Assembly: GCA_017549025.1 (NCBI GenBank) | Contig: JAFYWB010000021.1 | Location: 1-55,135, forward strand | Direction: 5' to 3' | Origin: Treponema sp. | Lineage (GTDB): Bacteria; Spirochaetota; Spirochaetia; Treponematales; Treponemataceae | Length of the DNA stretch: 55,135 nucleotides | In this document: positions 1-8,459 of the stretch, piece after piece | How positions within the stretch are numbered: the stretch's first letter is position 1 | Layout of the letters: every line of letters starts with the position of its first letter | Position numbers and translations under genes: made by a program | Notes under the pieces: model-generated | What the model was told of the DNA's origin: nothing | Database searches by the model: none | The model's input: only the letters and a program-made list of their open reading frames with translations

Positions 1-1
1 A

Positions 2-337
2 ATGCTCAGAAACGAAGGAAAATTGCGGGGCCGCCAGATTATTCCTGCAGAGGCTGTAAAGCTGCTTTCCTCAGGTGGCAGTCCCAAGGCCTTTGCCGCT
101 GGAGGAGAATATCCCTTGCTGAAGGGCTGGAGCTACAAGAATCTGTGGTGGATTACCAACAACAGTCATGGAGCTTACATGGCTCGTGGTGTTCATGGTC
201 AAGCCATCTACATCGATCCCGCCGCCGAAATGGTCATCGCTCGGTTCGCTTCCAGCTACCTTTCCAGCAACAAGTACATTGACCCCACCTCCATTCCCGC
301 CTACGAGGCTGTGGCTGAATACTTGATGAAGAAATAA
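2..337 (+). CDS. Serine hydrolase, beta-lactamase (class C) family, C-terminal fragment
   Basis: The reading frame is open from the left edge, so only the last 111 residues of a longer protein are present and the in-window ATG is probably internal. The fragment has the look of the C-terminus of class C beta-lactamase/6-aminohexanoate-dimer hydrolase-like enzymes: a helix with MLRNEGKLRGRQIIP, a W-rich strand pair (LWWITN) and the final strands ARGVHGQAIYIDP and MVIARFASS. Such proteins hydrolyse amides or esters with a Ser-x-x-Lys dyad, which lies outside the window. No terminator is obvious in the 40 nt before the convergent gene. The family call is fairly secure from the C-terminal pattern; substrate is unknown. 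Confidence 0.65.
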   Translation: MLRNEGKLRGRQIIPAEAVKLLSSGGSPKAFAAGGEYPLLKGWSYKNLWWITNNSHGAYMARGVHGQAIYIDPAAEMVIARFASSYLSSNKYIDPTSIPAYEAVAEYLMKK

Positions 338-378
338 CGCTTATGCCTGGGGCTGATTCCACAAACCAGCCCCCTTAC

Positions 379-1575
379 TCACGGAAAAACCACAGGCAAC
401 CAATTGGCCTCCACCGACATGGATTGTGCCACTTGACCAATGGCCACCTGGTCGGTGGTTTCTGCCACCATGTAGGTTGTATCAAGAACCTTCATCTTTG
501 CACCAGTTGCTTCCACTTCTAGCCCCAACATAGCGTGCTGGTAAACTGGCGACAGAAACATCACTGTATTATAATTCATGTGGTGAAGCAAAATTGCCAA
601 AAAAACAGCGCGACTGTCACAATCAGAGCCCATTTCACCTGTTAGCAGAGCAGTGGGAGCAGAAAAGTCGCTTCCTTGGAAGTTGCGCTCGTAAGGAAAA
701 ACCTGTGCCCAGTCCATAATGCTTTGAGCTAGGGCCAACCGAGGATTTTCAGCTTGAATTACCTGGTCAAGGTCGTACAAGGAAGCGTATATATCAAAGG
801 CTAGCCTTCTCAGCTGTTGGTAGGCACTGCGATAAATCATGCGGTAAAATCGCTGCCAAGCGGGAATCAGCAGGTCTGTGTTTTGATACAAGGTTAAAAT
901 GGCAAATTCTCGGTCAATGACAAATTGCTGGATTTCACTGTCTTCTGTGCCAATTTCTGTGGTAATGGTACGCCCTGCAATCTCCAGCTGAACTGTGGTG
1001 CTTTCTGTGGAAGGAAAGGCGTATGCTGTTACAGGTCCCACTCCAAACTGACTTCCTCGGTCAATGCTCACCGAATCGATTGCAGAAACAATGAGCTGGT
1101 CTAGGTCAAAGGAGGGATTGTTGCCTCGGCCGTCGCTGGTGGGTGCGTAGGCCAACATGGTAAACCAGCCTTTTTCCTCTGGCAATTCTACGGCAACCCC
1201 TCGCCCTCCGTATGCTTGGCCAGCAAGGGCAATCTGGAACTGAGCCAGTGAGCAGTCAGTTTGTCTCCATTCCACAGCGTCAATGTCCGTGCTGGTGGCA
1301 GAAAGCTTGTTCAAGGTATCTTGTAAAGCAGCCTGTGCAGACTGATAGCGTCTTGTTTCGTATATCCTGATGATAATTTGTGCAGAGCAAAATTGATGCT
1401 GAAACTGGTAGCCACGCCCATCGCCAGTATTTTCTGTCACCACAAAGCCTTCTGGCAGGTCAAGGGAAAATCCAAAGGTGCTAGAACCCATTTGATCTGC
1501 TGTGGCGGGAACCACAGAAAAAAGTACAAGGGCCAGAATCAAACAACCCTTGTTATAAAACTTTTGTAACTGCAT
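379..1575 (-). CDS. Secreted transglutaminase-like domain protein
   Basis: 398 residues starting at the ATG at 1575; a frame-extending TTG at 1593 is rejected because the intervening bases GGAGGGAGGA are the ribosome site. The N-terminus (KFYNKGCLILALVLFSVVPATA) is a signal peptide with an Ala-x-Ala cleavage site, so the protein is exported. The C-terminal third holds GDCDSRAVFLAILL, then HAMLGLEV, then DTTY, which fits the Cys-His-Asp triad of a transglutaminase-like (papain-fold) domain. The N-terminal 170 residues are a beta-rich region I do not recognise. The gene stands alone, convergent with the serine hydrolase. Whether it cross-links or cleaves is not readable from sequence. Confidence 0.6.
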   Translation of the reverse strand: MQLQKFYNKGCLILALVLFSVVPATADQMGSSTFGFSLDLPEGFVVTENTGDGRGYQFQHQFCSAQIIIRIYETRRYQSAQAALQDTLNKLSATSTDIDAVEWRQTDCSLAQFQIALAGQAYGGRGVAVELPEEKGWFTMLAYAPTSDGRGNNPSFDLDQLIVSAIDSVSIDRGSQFGVGPVTAYAFPSTESTTVQLEIAGRTITTEIGTEDSEIQQFVIDREFAILTLYQNTDLLIPAWQRFYRMIYRSAYQQLRRLAFDIYASLYDLDQVIQAENPRLALAQSIMDWAQVFPYERNFQGSDFSAPTALLTGEMGSDCDSRAVFLAILLHHMNYNTVMFLSPVYQHAMLGLEVEATGAKMKVLDTTYMVAETTDQVAIGQVAQSMSVEANWLPVVFP

Positions 1576-1725
1576 AAAATTTCCTCCCTCCAAAACTATG
1601 GTTGCATCAATAAAACGATTGTATTCTTTAAATGATACAAAAAAACAAGTTTTTCTCGTAAAACCGTCAAAAATTTCATTTTCATCCCTATAATAAAGTA
1701 TAGAAACACTTTTATAGGAGTAACC

Positions 1726-2622
1726 ATGTCAAAAAATAAAACCTCCGAGAACCGCACCCACAAGGATTCCCTCTTTGTGGACTATTTTTCCAAAGATAGA
1801 GACTGGAAGAAACGCTTCCTTTCTCTGTACAACGCCCTCCACGGTACCGACTTGCAGGTGGAAACCACCACCTTGGAGCGAACCAACATAAAGCAAGTCC
1901 TTTACAAGAATTTTTACAATGACATTTCCGTCATGGTGAACGGTCAGCTCATTATCCTGATTGAGCACCAGTCCACCATCAATCCCAACATGCCTCTGCG
2001 CCTGCTGGAATACATTACACGAATCTATAGCAAGCGGGTAAAATCACGAGCAAAATTCTCCGACAGACTGATACCACTGCCCATGCCCGAATTCTACGTT
2101 TTCTACACCGGCAATGCCCCCACCGCCCCCGAATACACCCTCCGTCTATCCGATGCCTTCATATTGAACCAGCCAACAATTCAAGAATACCCTCTTGAAT
2201 TGGTAGTGAAAGTGTGTAGAATAAAAGGTGAAGCCACCAGTTCAATTTTGCAGCGGTGTCCTGACTTGGAGCAGTACATGCAGTTTGTAGAACTAGTGGA
2301 AGAGGGTGTGAAGTCTGATCGAGAAGAACCACTAACATGGGCTATACGACAGGCACTAAGACAGGGGTTGATGGTGGACTACCTTGAACGAAATGGGGAG
2401 GAGATTTTGAGTATACTAATGGCTGAATATGATTACGCTACCGACATTGCAGTAAAACAAGAAGAAGCCTACGAAGATGGTTTTTGGGCTGGAACATATG
2501 AAAAGGCCTTGGAAACGGCGAGAAATCTCCTACTGGAAGGACTGAATCCCGTTATCGTTGCTCGTTGTACAAATCTCTCCTTAGAACTGGTGCAAGACTT
2601 AGCTCTTCATCCTGAGTTCTAA
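1726..2622 (+). CDS. Rpn family PD-(D/E)XK nuclease / putative transposase
   Basis: 298 residues with ATG preceded by TAGGAG. The N-terminal block (residues 10-110) matches the Rpn (recombination-promoting nuclease) fold: KDSLFVDYFSKDRDWKKRFL, then NDISVMVNGQLIILIEHQST, giving the Asp...Glu-x-Gln arrangement of a PD-(D/E)XK nuclease, and LRLLEYITRIYSK. The C-terminal part is helical and charged, as is usual in this group. Rpn proteins are abundant and often multicopy in Treponema and Bacteroidales; they are linked to RecA-independent recombination and phage defence, although often labelled transposase. No terminal repeats are seen, so it is not annotated as a mobile element. Confidence 0.8.
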   Translation: MSKNKTSENRTHKDSLFVDYFSKDRDWKKRFLSLYNALHGTDLQVETTTLERTNIKQVLYKNFYNDISVMVNGQLIILIEHQSTINPNMPLRLLEYITRIYSKRVKSRAKFSDRLIPLPMPEFYVFYTGNAPTAPEYTLRLSDAFILNQPTIQEYPLELVVKVCRIKGEATSSILQRCPDLEQYMQFVELVEEGVKSDREEPLTWAIRQALRQGLMVDYLERNGEEILSILMAEYDYATDIAVKQEEAYEDGFWAGTYEKALETARNLLLEGLNPVIVARCTNLSLELVQDLALHPEF

Positions 2623-2742
2623 TCTCACCTCTATGTTGCACTGATTTCTAAATCCACAAAAACTGAGAAAAGGTCTATTTTCAAATCTTGTCATAGCGTG
2701 TATACTGGTATAAATGTTATTTCATCTTCCACAGGAGATTGT

Positions 2743-4422
2743 ATGCTTTCAGATATTGAAATCGCTCAGAAAAACACTATGAAGCCAGTTCAGGAGATTG
2801 CTTCCTCTTTGGGGCTTTCCGCCAATGATTTTGACCTGTATGGAACTTACAAGGCAAAGCTCACCTTGCCTGCTGTAATGGAGTTGCAGAAAAAGGCTCG
2901 TTCAAATCCTGCAAAGCTGGTGCTGGTAACTGCCATTACTCCCACTCCTGCTGGAGAGGGTAAGTCCACTGTTTCTGTGGGCTTGGGAGACGGCCTTAAT
3001 CGTATTGGAAAGAAAACCGTAATTGCGCTGCGGGAGCCTTCCTTGGGTCCCTGCTTTGGTGTAAAGGGTGGAGCCTGCGGTGGTGGCTATGCCCAGATTG
3101 TGCCCATGGAAGACATCAATCTCCATTTTACTGGAGATATCCACGCTGTATCCATCACCACAAACCTGATTGCTTCTATTATAGATAATCACATTCAGCA
3201 GGGAAACCAGCTGAATCTTGACCCCCGCACCATTTCTTGGAAACGCTGCGTAGACTTAAACGATCGTGCCCTGCGAAAGGTGATTGTGGGTCTGGGCGGC
3301 CGTACCGACGGTGTTCCTCGTGAAGACGGCTTTACCATTGCCGTTGCCAGTGAAATCATGGCTATTCTTTGTCTTTCCCGCTCCATTCCTGAGCTGAAGG
3401 AGCGACTGGGAAATATCGTTATCGGTAGCACCTACGATGGCCGCATGGTACAGTTCAAGGAGCTGAATGCAGTAGGCGCCTGTGCCGCCTTGATGAAGGA
3501 TGCAATCCGTCCTAATCTGGTACAGACACTGGAAAAGAATCCAGCCTTTGTTCACGGTGGCCCCTTTGCCAACATTGCCCACGGCTGTAACAGCTTGAAC
3601 GCCACCTTCAGTGCCTTGGCTCTCGGTGACTACGTAATTACCGAAGCTGGTTTTGCTGCCGACTTGGGAGCAGAAAAATTCCTTGACATTAAGTGTCGCC
3701 TTGGTGGGCTCACTCCCAGTGCAGTGGTAGTAGTAGCCACCATCCGTGCTCTGAAGATGCATGGCGGCGTGGAAAAGGCCAACCTTTCCCAGCCCAACGT
3801 AGAAGCCGTGGAAAAGGGCTTTGAAAACCTGAAGGTTCACCTGGAAAATCTTGCTCAGTTTGGCTTGCCCACTGTGGTGGCCGTGAACCAGTTTGTTAGC
3901 GATACCCAGGAGGAAATCGATTGCCTCCAAAGCCTCTGCAAAAAATCTGGAGCCCAGGCTGTGCTGTGTCAGGTATGGGAAAAGGGCGGCGAAGGCGGAC
4001 AAGAGCTGGCCCGTGCTGTGGTGGAAATCTGCGAGAAGAATGAAGGCAAGTTCACCTTCCTGTATCCCGATGAGCTTCCCTTGACCGAAAAGATTGAGGT
4101 TTTGGCCAAGAAATTGTATCGAGCCAAGGCGGTAGATATTTCTCCCACTGCCTTGAAAAAGCTCCAGAAGTTCCAGGAAGCAGGCTACGGACATCTGCCT
4201 ATCTGCATGGCAAAGACACAAAACTCCATTTCCCACAATGCAGCTTGGCGTGGAGCTCCCAGCGACTACACCTTCCCTGTGCGGGATGTACAGCTGTACG
4301 CAGGAGCTGGCTTTGTAGTGGCCTTGGCTGGTGACATCATGACCATGCCTGGCTTGCCCAAGATTCCTGCAGCCTGTTCCATCGACGTGGACGACATGGG
4401 AAACATTAGTGGATTGTTCTAA
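2743..4422 (+). CDS. fhs: Formate--tetrahydrofolate ligase
   Basis: 559 residues, the usual length for the family, starting at the ATG at 2743, which follows AGGAG; an upstream GTG in frame lacks a ribosome site. The enzyme makes 10-formyl-THF from formate, THF and ATP in the cytoplasm, feeding purine synthesis or one-carbon flow in anaerobes. Visible signatures are the early TLPAVMELQ helix, the P-loop TPTPAGEGKST and the segment FVHGGPFANIAHGCNS that binds the substrate. A promoter for the next gene starts four bases after the stop, so the gene is a separate unit. Confidence 0.95.
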   Translation: MLSDIEIAQKNTMKPVQEIASSLGLSANDFDLYGTYKAKLTLPAVMELQKKARSNPAKLVLVTAITPTPAGEGKSTVSVGLGDGLNRIGKKTVIALREPSLGPCFGVKGGACGGGYAQIVPMEDINLHFTGDIHAVSITTNLIASIIDNHIQQGNQLNLDPRTISWKRCVDLNDRALRKVIVGLGGRTDGVPREDGFTIAVASEIMAILCLSRSIPELKERLGNIVIGSTYDGRMVQFKELNAVGACAALMKDAIRPNLVQTLEKNPAFVHGGPFANIAHGCNSLNATFSALALGDYVITEAGFAADLGAEKFLDIKCRLGGLTPSAVVVVATIRALKMHGGVEKANLSQPNVEAVEKGFENLKVHLENLAQFGLPTVVAVNQFVSDTQEEIDCLQSLCKKSGAQAVLCQVWEKGGEGGQELARAVVEICEKNEGKFTFLYPDELPLTEKIEVLAKKLYRAKAVDISPTALKKLQKFQEAGYGHLPICMAKTQNSISHNAAWRGAPSDYTFPVRDVQLYAGAGFVVALAGDIMTMPGLPKIPAACSIDVDDMGNISGLF

Positions 4423-4425
4423 TTT

Positions 4426-4454
4426 TTGACCATTTTGTAATTTTTTAGTATTAT
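4426..4454 (+). promoter_or_regulatory. Predicted hemerythrin promoter
   Basis: TTGACC (4426-4431), 17-bp spacer, TATTAT (4449-4454). Transcription should begin near 4461, giving a leader of about 110 nt that opens with the palindrome at 4466-4497. Confidence 0.65.
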
Positions 4455-4465
4455 AGTATGGGTAT

Positions 4466-4497
4466 CCTTTCCAAGATTCAGTTGAATTTTGGAAAGG
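4466..4497. repeat. 32-bp palindrome at the 5' end of the hemerythrin leader
   Basis: CCTTTCCAA-G-ATTCA / TGAAT-T-TTGGAAAGG: about 15 paired positions (one G-T) around a 2-nt loop. It is not followed by a T tract, so it is not a standard terminator for fhs. It begins about five bases after the predicted transcription start, so it may be a 5'-terminal RNA hairpin or a protein-binding palindrome. Confidence 0.6.
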
Positions 4498-4572
4498 TGT
4501 CCAAAAGCAGCTTTGTAGAAAACTGAGCAAAAAAAAAAAGACTTGATAGACTTTACTAATCCGGGAGATTTT

Positions 4573-4980
4573 ATGTTCGAGAAGATTGAATGGAAGACAG
4601 CTTATAATCTTAATGTTCCCACCATCGACAGCCAGCATCAGCAGCTGGTGGTAATTGCCAATGAGCTGTATGATTTGGCTAATGGAGATAAGGATACCTA
4701 TCAGCGGGGAATTGCTACTGCCCTCAAAAAATTGGTTGACTACACAGACTATCACCTTAAATTCGAGGAGGATTTTCTTCGGTCAAAGGGCTATCCTCAA
4801 ATCGATTTCCACAAGATGCAGCATGACCAGTTTATCTCTCAGATAAATGCCCAGGTAAAAAAATTAACCGATCCTCATCAGCAGGACGGTTTGGTATTGT
4901 ATGAATATCTTTTGAAGTGGCTTTTGAATCATATCGCCAAGTCCGACAAGGCGTGGTCACTGCATGTTTTGTCAAAATAA
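4573..4980 (+). CDS. Bacteriohemerythrin
   Basis: 135 residues from the ATG at 4573 (GGGAGA ribosome site); a TTG 30 nt upstream is less likely. It is a single-domain O2-binding di-iron protein. All expected ligands are visible in order: H in DSQHQQL, HLKFEEDF (His-x3-Glu), HKMQHDQF (His-x3-His) and LNHIAKSD (His-x4-Asp). No signal peptide, so cytoplasmic. In a strict anaerobe it probably buffers or senses oxygen for the Fe-S enzymes; its position next to the Mrp Fe-S carrier fits that, but this is inference. Confidence 0.92.
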   Translation: MFEKIEWKTAYNLNVPTIDSQHQQLVVIANELYDLANGDKDTYQRGIATALKKLVDYTDYHLKFEEDFLRSKGYPQIDFHKMQHDQFISQINAQVKKLTDPHQQDGLVLYEYLLKWLLNHIAKSDKAWSLHVLSK

Positions 4981-4997
4981 ATTTTTTTTAGTATATT
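4969..4997 (+). promoter_or_regulatory. Predicted mrp promoter
   Basis: TTGTCA (4969-4974), 17-bp spacer, TATATT (4992-4997). The -35 region lies inside the end of the hemerythrin gene. The start of transcription would fall near 5003, inside the palindrome at 4997-5022. Confidence 0.55.
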
Positions 4998-5022
4998 TGA
5001 TAGAGAGTTTACTCTCTATCAA
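4997..5022. repeat. 26-bp perfect palindrome, candidate operator for mrp
   Basis: TTGATAGAGAGT-TT-ACTCTCTATCAA, twelve perfect pairs around TT. It overlaps the end of the predicted -10 box and the start of transcription, a position typical of a repressor site. The half site TTGATAGA recurs at 4543-4550 just before the hemerythrin gene. Confidence 0.6.
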
Positions 5023-5046
5023 TAGATTCAATAAAGGAGTGTAATA

Positions 5047-5862
5047 ATGAGTGAATCTTGTAACCATAATTGCGGAAGCTGCGGACAGGATTGTTCTGCC
5101 CGTGACATCCATGAAAAATTAAATCCTAAAAGCAGTGTCAAAAAGGTTATTGGTGTTGTTAGTGGAAAGGGTGGTGTAGGAAAATCCTTGGTCACCTCCA
5201 TGCTGGCTGTGGCAATGACAAAGCAGGGAAAGCGAGCTGCCATTCTTGATGCAGACATTACTGGCCCCTCCATTCCCAAGGCATTTGGTTTGAAAGGACG
5301 AGTTACTGGGGAAGAAAATGAAATTTATCCCATGGTAAGCCGTGACGGTGTACAGGTTATGTCCATCAATTTCCTTTTGGAAAACGAAACAGACCCCGTT
5401 GTTTGGCGTGGACCCATCATTGCTGGTGCCGTAAAGCAGTTCTGGTCTGATGTGGTTTGGGACGACGTGGATTACATGTTTGTGGATATGCCCCCCGGAA
5501 CAGGTGACGTTCCCCTGACGGTGTTCCAGTCACTTGATATCAGTGGCATTGTAGTGGTAGCTACACCTCAGGAATTGGTGGGAATGATTGTAGAAAAGGC
5601 TGTAAAAATGGCCAGCATGATGAGCATTCCTGTTATTGGCTTGGTAGAAAACATGAGCTACGTAAAGTGCCCTGATTGTGGCAAGGAAATCAAGATTTTT
5701 GGCGAAAGCAAGCTTGATAAGGTGGCTGCTACTTACAATCTGCCTGTTTTGGCTCGCTTGCCCATTGATCCTACTGTGGCTGCTGCTGTTGACGCTGGTG
5801 CCGTAGAAAACATTGACGTTTCCCTTATGGACAATGCGGTTGCGGTAATCGAAGGACGCTAA
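5047..5862 (+). CDS. Mrp/NBP35 family P-loop Fe-S carrier ATPase
   Basis: 271 residues, ATG 9 nt after AAAGGAG. The deviant Walker A GKGGVGKS (about residues 39-46), the switch segment DADITGPSIPKAFG and DMPPGTGD are the signatures of Mrp/NBP35 Fe-S cluster carriers, which hold a bridging 4Fe-4S cluster and pass it to apoproteins. The C-terminal CPDCGKEIKIFG supplies the conserved CxxC. The N-terminus adds CNHNCGSCGQDC, a four-cysteine segment as in eukaryotic NBP35 and many anaerobe Mrp proteins. It is followed four bases later by a C_GCAxxG_C_C gene, an association seen in many anaerobes. Confidence 0.9.
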   Translation: MSESCNHNCGSCGQDCSARDIHEKLNPKSSVKKVIGVVSGKGGVGKSLVTSMLAVAMTKQGKRAAILDADITGPSIPKAFGLKGRVTGEENEIYPMVSRDGVQVMSINFLLENETDPVVWRGPIIAGAVKQFWSDVVWDDVDYMFVDMPPGTGDVPLTVFQSLDISGIVVVATPQELVGMIVEKAVKMASMMSIPVIGLVENMSYVKCPDCGKEIKIFGESKLDKVAATYNLPVLARLPIDPTVAAAVDAGAVENIDVSLMDNAVAVIEGR

Positions 5863-5866
5863 GTGT

Positions 5867-6355
5867 ATGTTGACTGCTGAAGAAGAAAAGGTTCAGTTGG
5901 AAACTACCTCCGCCAAGGCAAAGAAAGCTATGGAACTGTTCCATGAAGGCTATAATTGTGCCCAGGCGGTACTTGGTGCCTTTGCCCAGGACATGAACAT
6001 GGATTTTCAGCAGGCCATGATGCTGTCATCATCCTTTGGTGGCGGCATGGGACGAATGCGAGAGGTGTGCGGGGCCGTCAGTGCCATGTTTATGGTGGCG
6101 GGCCTGGACAAGGGCTACAGTGACCCAAAGGCTTCTACAGAAAAGGCTGGCCACTACGATTATATTCAGCAGTTGGCTGCCAAGTTCAAGGCGGAAAACG
6201 GCTCCATCATTTGCCGTGATCTTTTGGGACTGACTCAACCAGGCCCCGATACTCCCGTGCCTGAACCACGCACTGAAGCCTATTACAAGAAGCGACCCTG
6301 CCAGCTGTTGGTGGGTCAATGTGCCGCAATCCTTGAACAAGAGTTGAACCTGTAG
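5867..6355 (+). CDS. C_GCAxxG_C_C family redox/metal protein
   Basis: 162 residues starting four bases after the mrp stop, probably translationally coupled since no strong ribosome site precedes it. The pattern is clear: HEGYNCAQAVLGAF, SSSFGGGMGR, EVCGAVSAMFMVAGL, and later cysteines at CRDLLGL and RPCQLLVGQCA. The family is common beside Mrp or oxidoreductases in anaerobes; its biochemical role is unknown, with cysteines suggesting a metal or cluster site. The last 15 bases of the gene including the stop are duplicated downstream in a 36-bp tandem repeat. Confidence 0.85.
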   Translation: MLTAEEEKVQLETTSAKAKKAMELFHEGYNCAQAVLGAFAQDMNMDFQQAMMLSSSFGGGMGRMREVCGAVSAMFMVAGLDKGYSDPKASTEKAGHYDYIQQLAAKFKAENGSIICRDLLGLTQPGPDTPVPEPRTEAYYKKRPCQLLVGQCAAILEQELNL

Positions 6356-6424
6356 AATTGTACCCGTCTCTTGCAAGAGTTGAACCTGTAGAATTGTACC
6401 TATCTCTTGCTAGAGTTGAACCAG
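6341..6424. repeat. 36-bp tandem repeat straddling a stop codon
   Basis: Units 6341-6376 and 6377-6412 differ at three positions; a third partial unit runs from 6413 to about 6424. Each starts with GAGTTGAACC, the 3' end of the preceding gene. The stop codon TAG lies inside unit 1 and is repeated in unit 2. The unit also contains the palindrome CTCTTGCAAGAG (CTCTTGCTAGAG in the next copy). Confidence 0.9.
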
Positions 6425-6434
6425 TAAATGAATC

Positions 6435-6470
6435 AAGCCTTCTTGGGATTTTTCTCAAGAAGGCTTTTTT
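6435..6470 (+). terminator. Intrinsic terminator of the mrp operon
   Basis: AAGCCTTCTTG / CAAGAAGGCTT, 11-bp stem with a 10-nt loop, running into TTTTTT. It is convergent with the diguanylate cyclase gene, whose stop is 13 bases further on. Confidence 0.9.
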
Positions 6471-6482
6471 ATTCTGGAAAGT

Positions 6483-8453
6483 CTATGATTCTTTTTGCCA
6501 CATTGTGGTGCAGTTTCGGCCTGCTTCCTTGGATTTGTAGAGGCTTTCATCTGCCTGCTGAATGAGCTTGTCTATGGTAAAGGTGTTCTGGCTCTCCTGG
6601 TGGCACAAGCCCATGCTTACTGTTACATGGTCTGAAACCTTTGAAGCCTTGTGGGGCAGGTGCAAGGTGTCTAGCTGCTGGTGAATACGCTGGCACACTG
6701 ATTGGGCCACCGCTGCTGTTACATTATTTAAAAGCACTAGGAATTCCTCGCCACCATAGCGAATCACAATGTCATTGCTACGAACAGATTCCGTCAGCAT
6801 GTGGGCTACCTGCTTCAGCACCTGGTCTCCTCCCACATGGCCGTAGGTGTCGTTATAAAGCTTAAAGTAATCAATGTCCATCATTATCACTCCAAACTGC
6901 TCTGGGGTTCCCTTCCGTCGGTAGCCTCTAGACAACTGAATAAGCTTCTTACGGTTGTAAATTCCCGTCAGCTGGTCGGTAAGATTTTTTGTACTCAGCA
7001 GGCGGAACAGAATCAATATGGTGATAAAGCTGCTGGAAATAATGATAATACCAAGAATTGCCACTAAATTTCCCTGTTTAAGGCGAGAATTGTCCTGACG
7101 TAAAAAATTATTTTCTCGATAGTAGCCAGAAAATTCCAGATAAGCATTTTGGAGCAGCTTAGTAAAATCCTTATCTATTTCCAACAACTCTTGATATATG
7201 GGAATAAGCTTTTTATTTTGGTTTGTTTCTCGGTAGATTTCCTCCAAAAGCCACAGGGCGTCCTTACGAAAATCCCGCTGGACGTTGTCCCCTTGGCTCA
7301 GGAAATCTTGTAGGAGGGCTTCCGCTTCCGAGTGTTTCCCCGTCTGCTTCAAATATTTGCAGCGGGTGAGAGTAGCTGCCTGCTTTCCGTTGAAAAGAAT
7401 ATTGTTTTCTTGTTCCTGATAAAAAGCCTCTGTCTGTTGCAGATGGATTTGGGCTTGGTGAAGGTTTCCTTCCATCATATAGACATTTGCCAGAATGTCA
7501 TGAATATTTGCCTCCACCTCTTGGATGTGTTCCTGCCGTATTTCGTGGACATGACTTTGGAGCTGCTGTATGGTGGACAGAGCTTCCTGATGTTTTCCCA
7601 GTCTCAAATAGGAATCGGCTAGGTTGATGTAGGCCACATAGTTGGTAAAGTCCTCTTGATTGATGGTATTTTTTATCAGTCTTTTGTACAGGGCAATGGC
7701 ACCCTCATAATCCTCTAAAATAAACCTAATGTTGGCAATGTATTCTCGGGCAAATTGCAGCTCGAATTCCAGCTCTGGAGTGGTGGCTCTTTCATTGGCC
7801 AAGAGGGTTTCCACATCGTAGAAGCAACGGATACTCCGCACATATTCTTCCCCATTATGCTCTAGCATGGCTATGGTATTGATAATCCAAACTTCACTGT
7901 GAAGGGTAAGGCTTGATGCGCGATTGAGATATGCTTCCATAAGCTCTACGGCATTTTCATAATCCATGTCGGAGGGCACAATGGTTTGAATCATTTTCCA
8001 CAAAAAGCTGGTATTGTTGGCAAGGGGTTCATACTTTGCCATAAAATTCAAGGCATTGGTAACAGCTGGAACACTGCCCTGTTCAGTGAGCTGCAGAGTA
8101 CATTCATTGATGTAATAGTAGGCATAGATGGGAATGGCCGGGTCTGTCCGTGGTTGCATGAGGCTCTTGTGAAAAAGCTCTTGGGCTGCCTTGTAGTCTT
8201 CTTGAACAAAAAGCTCCATTCCTTCAAGAAATAGTGCCTCTGCAGAGCCTGCTTTGTAGTTCTGGTTAACCGGAGCCTTCCAAGCTTCCTCCTCAACAGC
8301 ATGGGAATAGAGAACGTGGGCCAAATTGGATTCTCTTTTGCTGTCGGTTTCGTACATGTTGCCAATCCACAGAGAGGCCACAACGAGAATGACAAATGGC
8401 ACGCTGAGAGGAGCATATTCCTTGAGGGCTTGCTTCAAATATCCTTTTTCCAT
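6483..8453 (-). CDS. Membrane-anchored TPR-GGDEF diguanylate cyclase
   Basis: 656 residues, ATG after GGAGG. Order of parts: membrane helix near residues 16-32, a long helical region of tetratricopeptide-like repeats (about 70-420), a second membrane helix (LVAILGIIIISSSFITILIL) and a C-terminal GGDEF domain (about 490-650). The catalytic loop reads GGEEF, with DIDYFKLYND for metal and guanine binding. RSND five residues before GGEEF is the RxxD product-inhibition site, so activity should be feedback-limited. The repeat region sits between two membrane helices and is likely periplasmic, acting as sensor for cyclic-di-GMP output. It follows dus by six bases in one operon. Confidence 0.92.
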   Translation of the reverse strand: MEKGYLKQALKEYAPLSVPFVILVVASLWIGNMYETDSKRESNLAHVLYSHAVEEEAWKAPVNQNYKAGSAEALFLEGMELFVQEDYKAAQELFHKSLMQPRTDPAIPIYAYYYINECTLQLTEQGSVPAVTNALNFMAKYEPLANNTSFLWKMIQTIVPSDMDYENAVELMEAYLNRASSLTLHSEVWIINTIAMLEHNGEEYVRSIRCFYDVETLLANERATTPELEFELQFAREYIANIRFILEDYEGAIALYKRLIKNTINQEDFTNYVAYINLADSYLRLGKHQEALSTIQQLQSHVHEIRQEHIQEVEANIHDILANVYMMEGNLHQAQIHLQQTEAFYQEQENNILFNGKQAATLTRCKYLKQTGKHSEAEALLQDFLSQGDNVQRDFRKDALWLLEEIYRETNQNKKLIPIYQELLEIDKDFTKLLQNAYLEFSGYYRENNFLRQDNSRLKQGNLVAILGIIIISSSFITILILFRLLSTKNLTDQLTGIYNRKKLIQLSRGYRRKGTPEQFGVIMMDIDYFKLYNDTYGHVGGDQVLKQVAHMLTESVRSNDIVIRYGGEEFLVLLNNVTAAVAQSVCQRIHQQLDTLHLPHKASKVSDHVTVSMGLCHQESQNTFTIDKLIQQADESLYKSKEAGRNCTTMWQKES

Positions 8454-8459
8454 CTTGTT

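Noticed and set aside
1726-2622. Rpn gene as a transposon
   Set aside because: No inverted repeats, target duplications or second copy are visible; Rpn proteins are mostly nucleases despite the transposase label.
3256-4755. A 499-codon minus-strand frame opposite fhs and hemerythrin
   Set aside because: Antisense shadow of two certain genes; no start signals and no recognisable domain.
6358-6540. Small open frame through the 36-bp repeat (ELYLSLARVEPV repeats)
   Set aside because: It arises only because the unit length is a multiple of three; it runs on through the terminator hairpin and has no ribosome site.
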